A stretch of 64,000 nt of DNA from BTUB01 sp964392765 (GTDB lineage Bacteria > Babelota > Babeliae > Babelales > Vermiphilaceae): assembly GCA_964392765.1 (NCBI GenBank), contig CAYMRF010000001.1:1-64000 (forward strand), given 5' to 3'. Shown one piece after another: positions 17,353 through 24,611 of this stretch. Under the pieces are notes generated by a model. It made no database searches, was not told the DNA's origin, and saw only the letters and a list, made by a program, of their open reading frames with translations. Within the stretch, counting starts at the first letter, position 1. Each line of letters opens with the position of its first letter. The translations under genes were made by a program, and so were the position numbers.

Positions 17353-17939
17353 AAAAAATTTCATTACTTTTGACATTATCATTACTATTTTCACATCAAA
17401 AAGCGGCTCCCTCAGAGGGAATTACAGCAACAATAATCGGTGCAATTTGGTATCTTGCAAGCACCGCGGCTAGCACCGCAAAAAACATCGCTACCAGTGA
17501 TATAGCTATTAATATATATTATGCTGCCGGCACTGGTGCTGGTGCGTATGGCGCAAAAGCTGCAATTGAGCCGTTTCTTGCCAAGTATCGCCGAGCAACT
17601 AATACAGAGAATCCCAATGAGCTTCATGCTAAAGCAGCTTTGAAAGAAAAAATGATTGATCTTGATCAAGCTGACTTTCAAGCTCAAATGGTAAAAATAC
17701 AAATTTTAGCTGATTATTTACCTAAATATCAGGAAATCATGCAAAAAAGAATGCAAGCAATTAAAGAAAGTAATACAGCTGAAGACGAAAAAGAAATCCT
17801 CACCGCTCATATTGAGGCTCGCTTAAAGCAAACACAAGAAAATCTTGAAGAAGGAAGCGCTCAAGAGTTTGAAAAACTTGTCGCTTCAACCTCCGCCCAA
17901 TTTAAAGCGCATATGATCCAAAGAGCTAAAAATCGCTAG
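17349..17939 (+). CDS. secreted or membrane-anchored helical protein, unknown function
   Basis: A protein of 196 aa. A signal peptide (MKKISLLLTLSLLFSHQKAA) is followed by an Ala/Gly-rich hydrophobic stretch (about 25-60, IIGAIWYLASTAASTA and YYAAGTGAGAYGAKAAI) and then a charged coiled-coil-like half (KIQILADYLPKYQEIMQKRM). ATGA overlap with the gene before. It also overlaps the converging ruvA stop by 4 nt. Function unknown. Confidence 0.65.
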   Translation: MKKISLLLTLSLLFSHQKAAPSEGITATIIGAIWYLASTAASTAKNIATSDIAINIYYAAGTGAGAYGAKAAIEPFLAKYRRATNTENPNELHAKAALKEKMIDLDQADFQAQMVKIQILADYLPKYQEIMQKRMQAIKESNTAEDEKEILTAHIEARLKQTQENLEEGSAQEFEKLVASTSAQFKAHMIQRAKNR

Positions 17940-18532
17940 GCTCGTTTTGCTAAAAATGCCAAGGCATGGCGCACCAATTGATCAAATGCAACCGAGGAAT
18001 CGGGATATTTATCATTCAAATAATTCATTGCCGCAGAAATTTCTGGGCGCGAATAATTGAGTGATTTAAGCACCTGAGAAATTTCGTGCCGTTTTTCTAG
18101 CGTTGCAGATGCGCCCAGGTGAGCACCACTTTCAAGTAATTTTGCTACTTTGTGCTTGAGTTGTACAATAATCTGCTCAGCCTTTTTTTCACCAATACCA
18201 CTCACATCACTGAGCGCATCAGTATTGCCCGCTTGCACGGCTTCTAAAAATGGTGCGGCACCCAGCTGCGCGAGCACTGCCATAGCTAATTTAGGACCAA
18301 GGCCTGAGCAGCTTGTGATCATAAGAAAAACACTTTTTTCAAGTGATGTAGAAAATCCGAACAATGAAGGTCCATTTTCTTGGTTCCAATGCATCTGGAC
18401 TAAAAGATCTATTTTTTGACCCACGCCAAATGCTGCTTGCGGCACTTGAATCCCATAACCAATGCCATTTACTTCAATGGTGAGTTGATTCTCATTAACT
18501 TCTTTTACGGTTCCTGAAATACTGGTAATCAT
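17936..18532 (-). CDS. ruvA: Holliday junction DNA helicase subunit RuvA
   Basis: A protein of 198 aa, normal length. RuvA tetramers bind Holliday junctions and recruit RuvB. The N-terminal OB fold (ISGTVKEVNENQLTIEVNGI-GYGIQVP) is followed by two helix-hairpin-helix motifs (SCSGLGPKLAMAVLA and DVSGIGEKKAEQIIVQLK) and the C-terminal domain III that contacts RuvB. No ruvB or ruvC lies nearby. Confidence 0.95.
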   Translation of the reverse strand: MITSISGTVKEVNENQLTIEVNGIGYGIQVPQAAFGVGQKIDLLVQMHWNQENGPSLFGFSTSLEKSVFLMITSCSGLGPKLAMAVLAQLGAAPFLEAVQAGNTDALSDVSGIGEKKAEQIIVQLKHKVAKLLESGAHLGASATLEKRHEISQVLKSLNYSRPEISAAMNYLNDKYPDSSVAFDQLVRHALAFLAKRA

Positions 18533-18574
18533 AGAAAATCACTTTTTTTAATATCAAAACTTTACTGAGCCGCG

Positions 18575-18715
18575 CGTATGGTTCGACAGGCTCACCACGA
18601 GCGGCCTTACAACAGTCTTTCCGCTCGCCCTGACCCTTCGACTTCGCTCAGGAGTAAACGGCCGCCTGGCCGCCGAAGCCTTGGCGAAGGCTGGCTCGAA
18701 GGAAGCGAGCAAAAA
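18575..18715. repeat. intergenic cluster of palindromic repeats
   Basis: A GC-rich block between ruvA and the tRNA. It holds TGGTTCGACAGGCTCACCAC at 18579-18598, whose partner motif recurs at 33201-33230, a GAGCGG/CCGCTC stem (18600-18626), CCTTCGACTTCGCTCAGGAG, and GCCTTGGCGAAGGC at about 18680-18694, a hairpin that also occurs inside mnmE (21310-21325). The rest of the 18533-18813 gap shows no gene. Confidence 0.7.
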
Positions 18716-18813
18716 AATTTAAGCTTCAAAGAAACTATTTAATCTTCCAAACCACCCTACAAGAAATAGAACTAAAAAACTAGGTTATAGCCTTAAAAAG
18801 TAATGCTAATTGC

Positions 18814-18841
18814 TTGACAAAAGCCCATCACATGATACATT
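18814..18841 (+). promoter_or_regulatory. promoter of tRNA-Gly
   Basis: A perfect -35 box TTGACA (18814-18819) and a weaker -10 TACATT (18836-18841), 16 nt apart. Transcription would start near 18848, about 17 nt before the tRNA. Confidence 0.6.
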
Positions 18842-18864
18842 TGCTTTCATGTTATGAAATATAC

Positions 18865-18940
18865 GCGGGAATAGCTCAATTGGTAGAGCGTTGCCTTGCC
18901 AAGGCAAAGGTTACGGGTTCGAGTCCCGTTTCCCGCTCCA
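18865..18940 (+). tRNA. tRNA-Gly (anticodon GCC)
   Basis: Acceptor stem GCGGGAA/TTCCCGC, D arm GCTC...GAGC, anticodon stem TTGCC/GGCAA with loop TTGCCAA (anticodon GCC at 18898-18900), T arm ACGGG-TTCGAGT-CCCGT, discriminator T, and encoded CCA (18938-18940). All invariant positions are seen. Confidence 0.97.
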
Positions 18941-19069
18941 GTCTTCGCCCACAAGGGGCTACGTCTGGCTGCGCCGCTGATAAGGCAGAAACAAAAACGG
19001 TTCTAGCAACATGCGAAGACTGTCCGCCGTAGCTTGCCGAGTCTGAAGACCCGGATAAGCATAGGCTGG
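18941..19069. repeat. palindromic repeat directly behind the tRNA
   Basis: AGTCTTCGC at about 18941-18949 pairs with GCGAAGACT at about 19013-19021. Bases 19024-19069 (CCGCCGTAGC...AGGCTGG) are a near-identical inverted copy of 33125-33170 (about four differences in 46 nt), and TGTCCGCCGTAGC also occurs within mnmE at 21298-21310. No gene is seen in 18941-19232; the element could act in tRNA transcript termination or processing. Confidence 0.75.
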
Positions 19070-19232
19070 ACTAGCGGCCCACCATCTCATCTCACGTCCT
19101 TGAATTTGGCATCGATGAAAAAACATGATAAGGTCAAATAAAAAGCCCGTTCAAACATGCAAAAAATAGCCATACATCCATCATAGCGCGAGCATCAAAC
19201 CATACAACCAAAAAATCAAAAGGTTCTAACGA

Positions 19233-20063
19233 ATGAAATCAATAATGGAAGAAGCTTCAACGATATCCAAAGCGATTGAAAATGCCTGGAATCGTGCCGG
19301 TCAACCGCAAGAGTTCACCGTAAAAATTCTGGAGTTACCAAAAACGAGCTTTTTTGGACTCAAAACTGCAAAATCTGCAAAAATTGCTCTCATTTTCAAT
19401 GAAGCAACCGTTAAAGTTAAAGAACAACCGCAGCAAAAGCATGCGCGCCCATTGCCTCAACGTCAACCGCAAGATCGCAGAGATTCAAATCAACGCTCAG
19501 AAGAAAGACACGATCGCAGCCAACAAGTGCAGCGCAGACCCTTACAACCGCGCGATCAGCAACGCGACCAACAAAGAGATCAGCAACGAGATGCTCAACG
19601 CACTGAGCGTTCCCTTGAAAGACGTCCTGAACGGCAAGATCGCCCAGAAAGAGCTGATAGACCTGAAAGACAAGATAGACCTGATCGCCGCCCACAACAA
19701 GGGCCACGCCAACCGTATCGCACTGAAGGCCAAAATCCTGAAGACAATCGCCGCTCAGAAGAGCCACGCCGTTTTGAACAACGTCCTGCTCAAGAGCGCG
19801 ATAACTGGACTCCTGAAATGGTTGAATCTGCTCAAGATTGGATCAAAGAAACCTTGGTGCTCATGGGCAAGCCAGACATCAAAGTTACTCCCAACGTTTC
19901 TCATAACTATCTAAAAATTTATCTCGATCAACCAGTTATGGATGATTTTAAGCAAGAAGAAACCCAACTTAAAAGCTGGGGATCCCTTGCGATGGAAGCC
20001 GTGCGTGAAAAGGCCCAAAAGCCATTGCGCAGCTTACGCATCATCTTGGAAAGCAAGAAATAA
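19233..20063 (+). CDS. jag: Jag/KhpB-like RNA-binding protein with long low-complexity linker
   Basis: A protein of 276 aa. The N-terminal Jag domain (about 1-52) has EASTISKAIENAWNRAG and LPKTSFFGLKTAKSAKIAL, the family's 'GFFG' signature. Residues about 65-195 are a disordered Arg/Gln/Asp/Pro linker with repeats of RDQQ and DRPER. The C-terminus (about 196-276: ESAQDWIKETLVLMGKPDIK...) matches the first half of the KH region; a full R3H domain is not obvious. jag next to mnmE is the classic oriC-proximal order (rpmH-rnpA-yidC-jag-mnmE), but yidC is not here. KhpB proteins bind many small RNAs and mRNAs. Confidence 0.75.
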   Translation: MKSIMEEASTISKAIENAWNRAGQPQEFTVKILELPKTSFFGLKTAKSAKIALIFNEATVKVKEQPQQKHARPLPQRQPQDRRDSNQRSEERHDRSQQVQRRPLQPRDQQRDQQRDQQRDAQRTERSLERRPERQDRPERADRPERQDRPDRRPQQGPRQPYRTEGQNPEDNRRSEEPRRFEQRPAQERDNWTPEMVESAQDWIKETLVLMGKPDIKVTPNVSHNYLKIYLDQPVMDDFKQEETQLKSWGSLAMEAVREKAQKPLRSLRIILESKK

Positions 20064-20086
20064 ATCTGTGCAAATGGGGGTTTTCT

Positions 20087-21703
20087 ATGTTTCATTCAGT
20101 TGATGAACAAACTATTATTGCACAATGTACGCCTCGCGGAAGCGGGGCGATCGCTTTACTGCGCATCTCAGGCATCAACGCAATAGAAATAGTAAATTCT
20201 ATTGCAAAATTAGCTTCACAAAAATCATTACTCGATGCAGATACGCATACGATTCACTATGGCAGCGTGGTAGACTCTCAAGGTGTCACCGTTGATAACG
20301 TGATGTTTTTACTCATGAAAGCGCCAAAAACATTCACGGGCCAAGAGACGGTAGAGATCACGTGCCACAACAATCAATTCATTGTTGAACAGATTATTGC
20401 GCTGGCCATTGCCAATGGCGCACGCTTGGCCCAAGAAGGGGAATTTACTAAGCGTGCCGTGCTCAATGGCAAAATAGATTTAGTGCAAGCTGAGGCGATA
20501 AATGAACTCATTCATGCGCAAACACAACTGGCGCTCAAACAATCACTCTCTCAATTAAAAGGTTCTCTCACTCAATGGCTTGCCACCATTGAACATGCAC
20601 TCATTAAAGCACTCGCACTTTCTGAAGCCAGCTTTGAATTTCTTGATGAAGAGATGGAATTTGCACCACAAATTAGTAGCATGATTACAGAAATTAAAAC
20701 TACCATTGGCAGCATTAAAAAAACTTATAATCAACAACAGCAAATTCGCCAAGGGGTTCGCGTTGCCATTATTGGCTCCGTAAACGCGGGCAAATCTTCT
20801 TTATTTAATGCGCTACTCAATCAAGAGCGCGCTATCGTTACCGCTATTGCCGGCACCACTCGCGATGCGATTGAAGCAGGCGTGTATAAAAATGGCAACT
20901 TCTGGACTTTGGTAGACACTGCCGGATTGCGCCAGACTGATGATGTTATTGAGCAGGAAGGGATTAGAAGATCTTTTGAAGAAGCACAGAAGGCGGACAT
21001 TATTATTTTGGCTTTCGATTCTTCGCGTGAAATCACGTGTGAGGAATCGGAAGTTTATCAACAGATTGCACAGCAGTATCCGAATAAAATTATTACGGTT
21101 TATACGAAATGTGATACTACATTTCTCGACTCTTCCTCACTAAGTTCGGATTCGCTCGAAACGAACGGGGAAGAATTTGAGAAAATAAAAGACCCCGTTC
21201 GGGTCGATGGAGGTCTGGAAGACCGAATGGAGACCTCTCCACTCACCCCTAAAGGGGTTGTATCGAGGCGAACGGAAGAGCGGGCACACATCCTGCCTGT
21301 CCGCCGTAGCCTTGGCGAAGGCTGGAAGAGCAACCAAGGGTTGCGTATCGAAGGACGTGCCAACATTGCAGATAATTTTACTAAGCACGAGCCAATCAAC
21401 CTCTCCAGCAAAACAAAAACCAACATCAGCGCTCTCGAATCCGCAATTGAACAAAAAATTGCCACCCTATTTGCCGGCATCGAATCTCCATTCTTATTAA
21501 ACCAACGCCAATTCAATCTCTTGCTCGCGCTTGAAAAAAAGCTTGATGAGATTCACAATATGCTCAGTCAAAAACAAGTTGCCTATGAACTATTATCAAT
21601 CCATCTTAATGATGCTATTGCACATTTAGCTGAACTTTCAGGAAAATCAATCAGTGAGGCTGGTATGGATATGGTGTTTAGGGAATTTTGTATTGGGAAG
21701 TAA
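20087..21703 (+). CDS. mnmE: tRNA modification GTPase MnmE with an insertion-loaded G domain
   Basis: A protein of 538 aa, against about 450 usual. With MnmG it makes the cmnm5U34 wobble modification. N-terminal folate-binding domain (CTPRGSGAIALLRISG), helical domain, and an inserted G domain: G1 GSVNAGKSS (about 229), GTTRDAI (G2), DTAGLRQ (G3, about 277), TKCD (G4, about 339), SSKTKTNIS (G5). The end FCIGK keeps the essential C-terminal Cys. About 75 residues between G4 and G5 (about 345-421) are encoded by three adjacent palindromic repeats; family members have 15-25 residues here. The frame is open throughout. It starts 23 nt after jag. Confidence 0.95.
   Translation: MFHSVDEQTIIAQCTPRGSGAIALLRISGINAIEIVNSIAKLASQKSLLDADTHTIHYGSVVDSQGVTVDNVMFLLMKAPKTFTGQETVEITCHNNQFIVEQIIALAIANGARLAQEGEFTKRAVLNGKIDLVQAEAINELIHAQTQLALKQSLSQLKGSLTQWLATIEHALIKALALSEASFEFLDEEMEFAPQISSMITEIKTTIGSIKKTYNQQQQIRQGVRVAIIGSVNAGKSSLFNALLNQERAIVTAIAGTTRDAIEAGVYKNGNFWTLVDTAGLRQTDDVIEQEGIRRSFEEAQKADIIILAFDSSREITCEESEVYQQIAQQYPNKIITVYTKCDTTFLDSSSLSSDSLETNGEEFEKIKDPVRVDGGLEDRMETSPLTPKGVVSRRTEERAHILPVRRSLGEGWKSNQGLRIEGRANIADNFTKHEPINLSSKTKTNISALESAIEQKIATLFAGIESPFLLNQRQFNLLLALEKKLDEIHNMLSQKQVAYELLSIHLNDAIAHLAELSGKSISEAGMDMVFREFCIGK
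21121..21168. repeat. palindrome inside mnmE (first of three)
   Basis: ATTTCTCGACTC at the left and CTCGAAACGAACGG at the right are the inverted counterpart of the repeats at 13328-13366 and 33282-33309 (TTCGTTTCGAGCG...GAGTCGAGAAA). It is read in frame as FLDSSSLSSDSLETNG just after the G4 motif. Confidence 0.7.
21195..21275. repeat. intragenic palindromic element, copy D (81 nt)
   Basis: Same orientation and backbone as copy A. Arm 1 is GGTCT-GGA-AGACC and arm 2 is ACCCCT-AA-AGGGGT; both differ fully from copy A in sequence yet remain self-complementary. It is read in frame in mnmE. The left part is read in a different phase from copy A, while the right part is read in the same phase (Ser-Arg-Arg-Thr-Glu in both). 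Confidence 0.9.
21291..21344. repeat. third palindromic segment inside mnmE
   Basis: TGTCCGCCGTAGC (21298-21310) is shared with 19021-19033. It runs into AGCCTTGGCGAAGGCT (hairpin, also at about 18680) and then the small stem GCAACC-AAG-GGTTGC (21330-21344). It is read as LPVRRSLGEGWKSNQGLR before the native G5 region resumes. Confidence 0.7.
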
Positions 21704-21708
21704 AAAAA

Positions 21709-22614
21709 ATGAAGCGATTATTATTACTGAGCTTAATTGCATCGAATGTTAAGGGCATGGATCATGGAGACATCGATCCTTTAGGCCGCGCAGTTTATCT
21801 TATTACCATGAGTGGCTGGGATAAAGAAAGAAAAAAAGAATTATTTTATCGCGAAACAGAAAGACGTTTAACCAATAGGATGAACCTGGATCTTCCTATA
21901 AAAGACACTGTTCCTTTAGAGTATTTTATAAAAAATAAAGATTTAACAATGGTTAAAAGGTTGCTGGAAGCAGGCGCCACTCCCTCTAGTAAATTTTTAG
22001 AAACAGCTATAGTATTCAAGAACGATGAATCAGCAGAAGAACTACTTCGTTTCAAAGCAGATCCTAACGAGATGCTTAAAAACACAACTCCCTTACATTG
22101 CCTTTGTAGCAATATAAATGATTCAACTAAGTCTTCACAGATACTTCGCCTTGCTCAATTACTTTTATCTCATGGAGCTTGCCCCAATATCTACAGTAAA
22201 GGCGAGGGATTCGGCGCTATAACACCTCTTCATGAACTTTTGTTTCATTCTATTCCGTCAAACGATGAAATAGTAGAGTTTGGTTATAATAGAGATTCGA
22301 TTATCCTACTACGTAAGAAGCTCGTTCATATGCTTATTTTTCGTGGAGGTGCCCACTTGTTAACTGTCAAAGATATGCGTAAGACACCATTAGAAGTGGT
22401 GAAATTGGTGGAAATTTTCGAAGAAGAACAAGACCCAGATCTCATTGCATTAGCTGCGCTTGCCGAAAAGTTATACGTTTCACGAATGGTGCAACTCTGC
22501 TGGATCAAAGATCGAATAAAAGATGGGGCAATCCGAGGCTTGCCACCAGAACCTAATTTGATCCAAACGTTACCCCGCTCATTGCTCAAGTTTATTGCTG
22601 ATAGAACGGTATAA
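21709..22614 (+). CDS. secreted ankyrin-repeat protein
   Basis: A protein of 301 aa from ATG 21709, which starts a signal peptide (MKRLLLLSLIASNVKGM); the frame is open into mnmE but no better start is seen. Ankyrin units include VPLEYFIKNKDLTMVKRLLE-AGATP, DESAEELLRFKADPN, TTPLHCLCSN...LLLSHGACPN and ITPLHELLFHS. The tail LIQTLPRSLLKFIADR resembles the F-box-like ending LQRLPLELLLMACRF of the ankyrin protein at 7358-8221. The likely role is a secreted host-interaction protein. It begins 5 nt after the mnmE stop. Confidence 0.8.
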   Translation: MKRLLLLSLIASNVKGMDHGDIDPLGRAVYLITMSGWDKERKKELFYRETERRLTNRMNLDLPIKDTVPLEYFIKNKDLTMVKRLLEAGATPSSKFLETAIVFKNDESAEELLRFKADPNEMLKNTTPLHCLCSNINDSTKSSQILRLAQLLLSHGACPNIYSKGEGFGAITPLHELLFHSIPSNDEIVEFGYNRDSIILLRKKLVHMLIFRGGAHLLTVKDMRKTPLEVVKLVEIFEEEQDPDLIALAALAEKLYVSRMVQLCWIKDRIKDGAIRGLPPEPNLIQTLPRSLLKFIADRTV

Positions 22615-22710
22615 AGCCCCTACCCCCCCCTAACAATTTTTTAAAGAGCCTGCTATACTGAGATTTATAGCTAAACAAAAGGCTAATTTAGGGATTTAGG
22701 GCTTCCTTTT

Positions 22711-23853
22711 ATGAAGAAAAAGATCATAATTTTTACCAGTGGTGGCGGAAATGGCCACATTAGTGCCACCAAGGCGCTCAACTCATACCTTTCAGATGAG
22801 TATGAAATTAAGCCAGTTTTCATCTTTGAAGATGTCTTTCTCCGCGTAGATCCCGCTTCGGTGATCACTTTTGGCAAAATTCAGGGCGAAGATGTCTATA
22901 ATTTCTTCTTAAAACGCCGTTGGTATAGCATAATCAATCTTATTTATGATTTTGGATACTGGTATTATAACCTGATTTCTAAATCAACCACTCGAATAGC
23001 CAGCGAATATTTGGCTAAAGAAAAGCCAGATTTGGTTATCTCAGTGATTCCTATTGTTAACAGCGTGATCCTTGCTGCTTGCCAAAAGAATAATATTCCC
23101 TTCATGCTCATTCCTACAGATTTTGATGTTACGAGTTTTGTAGCTCGCATTAAGAAGCCAACATTCCGTAAATTTATGGTAACTCTGGGCTCAGCAGATC
23201 CTTTAGTAAAAGTAAAAGTTGCACCAGCGCAAATTCCTGCTGATCAAATCGCAATCACCGGGCTTCCCATGCGCAAAGATTTCTTTGAATCTAAAGATAT
23301 CCCTTTAATTAAAAAGCAATTTGGCGTACCGGAAGACAAACCAGTAATCGTACTTATGATGGGCGGCCAAGGCAATTCCAGCATTATGGCATTTGCACAG
23401 CAGATTGCTAACCTCTCAATTCCTGCACATGTGATCATCTGCATTGGCAGAAATAGCGATGTTAAAGAGACACTTAAAAACATCACATTTGCTCCCCATA
23501 TAACCACTACCATTCTTGGATTCACCGAGCGAATCTCCGATCTTCTTGCGATGGCAGATTTATTGATCACTAAATCAGGATCGGTAAGTTTTGCTGAGGG
23601 AATCACGATGAACGTGCCAATGATTCTTGATGGAACCGCAACGCTCATCTATTGGGAACGATTAAATCATACATTACTTACTGTTCACGATTGGGGAATC
23701 TGCCTGAAAAAGCCAGAAGATTTAAATACAGCGATCATCAAGATTTTAGGCGATTCGAACCATTATCAAGAAATCAAAAAGAACTTAGAAGCAGTTCCAA
23801 AGATGCAGCTTGATCTAGAAATAAAGCCACTTATTGAGAAACTGCTCACTTAA
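22711..23853 (+). CDS. GT28-family diacylglycerol glycosyltransferase (MGDG-synthase/UgtP-like)
   Basis: A protein of 380 aa. The N-terminus IIIFTSGGGNGHISATKAL carries the Gly-rich GGG-x-GH signature shared by MurG and the diacylglycerol glycosyltransferases; the C-terminal nucleotide-sugar domain has VLMMGGQGNSS and SDLLAMADLLITKSGSVSFAEG. The inner region SVIPIVNSVILAACQKNNIP and PTDFD follow the MGDG-synthase N-terminal domain rather than MurG. The likely reaction is transfer of a hexose from UDP-sugar to diacylglycerol at the inner membrane. The acceptor and sugar cannot be told from sequence. Confidence 0.82.
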   Translation: MKKKIIIFTSGGGNGHISATKALNSYLSDEYEIKPVFIFEDVFLRVDPASVITFGKIQGEDVYNFFLKRRWYSIINLIYDFGYWYYNLISKSTTRIASEYLAKEKPDLVISVIPIVNSVILAACQKNNIPFMLIPTDFDVTSFVARIKKPTFRKFMVTLGSADPLVKVKVAPAQIPADQIAITGLPMRKDFFESKDIPLIKKQFGVPEDKPVIVLMMGGQGNSSIMAFAQQIANLSIPAHVIICIGRNSDVKETLKNITFAPHITTTILGFTERISDLLAMADLLITKSGSVSFAEGITMNVPMILDGTATLIYWERLNHTLLTVHDWGICLKKPEDLNTAIIKILGDSNHYQEIKKNLEAVPKMQLDLEIKPLIEKLLT

Positions 23854-23918
23854 CTTCTATAATTTTTATTCAGAACAAACGCACTTTAAAGTCTTTTAAA
23901 TACGCAAAAAAATTCTAT

Positions 23919-24109
23919 CCGTTCGCCTCGATGGAACCCTGTAAAGGGTGAATGGAGAGGTTTTTTATATGAAATCAACAACGTTTTAAGGACTTCTCCA
24001 TTCGGGCTTCGCACTCTGGTTCGATGCGGCGTGGCCTTACTCACCACAGGCCTTCGACGCGGCTCCCGACCATCCTGAGCGAATGCAATGAGTCGAAGGA
24101 AGCGAACGG
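23919..24109. repeat. composite intergenic palindrome with CCGTTCG/CGAACGG ends
   Basis: It begins like copy C (CCGTTCGCCTCGATGG, arm ACCCT-GTAA-AGGGT, GAATGGAGAGG), is interrupted at about 23960 by AT-rich DNA, resumes with TTCTCCATTCG, and then carries other GC-rich repeats (GGCCTTCGACGCG, CATCCTGAGCGAATG, AGTCGAAGG) up to CGAACGG at 24103-24109. It looks like a family member broken open by later insertion. The 23854-24119 gap holds no gene. Confidence 0.75.
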
Positions 24110-24119
24110 ATTTATATTA

Positions 24120-24305
24120 TCAATCCCTGCTTTCAAGACCATTGCCTTGAGTTTTTATCAAAGTTTTATAGGGCTTGAGTTTGTCCGTTCTGGATTCTCC
24201 TCGCGCAATTAAAATTCTCTCGATAAACTCTATAGGTAAATCAGGATTTACTTCTGCAATCTTCTTCAGCTTACAATTTTTAATTTTAGTTTTTTTAAAG
24301 TTCAT
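24120..24305 (-). CDS. small cytosolic protein coupled to the gene before it, unknown
   Basis: A protein of 61 aa, Lys-rich: KIKNCKLKKIAEVNPDLP, then IEFIERILIARGESRTDKLK. Its ATG (24305-24303) overlaps the stop of the upstream gene by 4 nt (ATGA), which is the main reason to accept it. There is no signal peptide. The composite repeat begins just 10 nt after its stop. Function unknown. Confidence 0.45.
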   Translation of the reverse strand: MNFKKTKIKNCKLKKIAEVNPDLPIEFIERILIARGESRTDKLKPYKTLIKTQGNGLESRD

Positions 24306-24607
24306 TCAACAAACCACTGATTAATATCTTTTGCTGCGTAAACGCGCATTGCATCTCTCTCAACATCCCAAACTTCTAGCAGCCATTGCTCCTGTGGATG
24401 ATACTCAGTGCTTCCAAAATAGAATTTGATCGGAATAATTGTGCGCACTGCGGTTTCACCGCGATAATTGGTGTAGCCAACTTTGATGGGGTTTGCTTTC
24501 GCTTTTTCTGTTAACTCAATGGGCAGTAGCGCAGCCTCTTTGGCATTATTTTGATTTGCGGTGAACATAACGATTCCTAAAAATAAAAGCTTTAATTTCA
24601 TATACAT
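24302..24607 (-). CDS. secreted WYL-like small domain protein
   Basis: A protein of 101 aa (ATG 24607 or 24601). A signal peptide (LKLLFLGIVMFTANQNNA) precedes a compact domain VGYTNYRGETAVRTIIPIKF...GSTEYHPQEQWLLEVWD...RVYAAKDI. This pattern (NYRGE...R-I-P-x-x-x-x-x-GSTE-HP-x-x-QWLL) is typical of short stand-alone WYL-like proteins, which are normally cytoplasmic. A signal peptide on such a domain is unusual; a wrong start or a true export is possible. Confidence 0.6.
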   Translation of the reverse strand: MYMKLKLLFLGIVMFTANQNNAKEAALLPIELTEKAKANPIKVGYTNYRGETAVRTIIPIKFYFGSTEYHPQEQWLLEVWDVERDAMRVYAAKDINQWFVE

Positions 24608-24611
24608 TCTT

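Noticed and set aside
18814..19032. A 72-residue frame through the tRNA-Gly
   Set aside because: It is formed by the tRNA and the repeat behind it.
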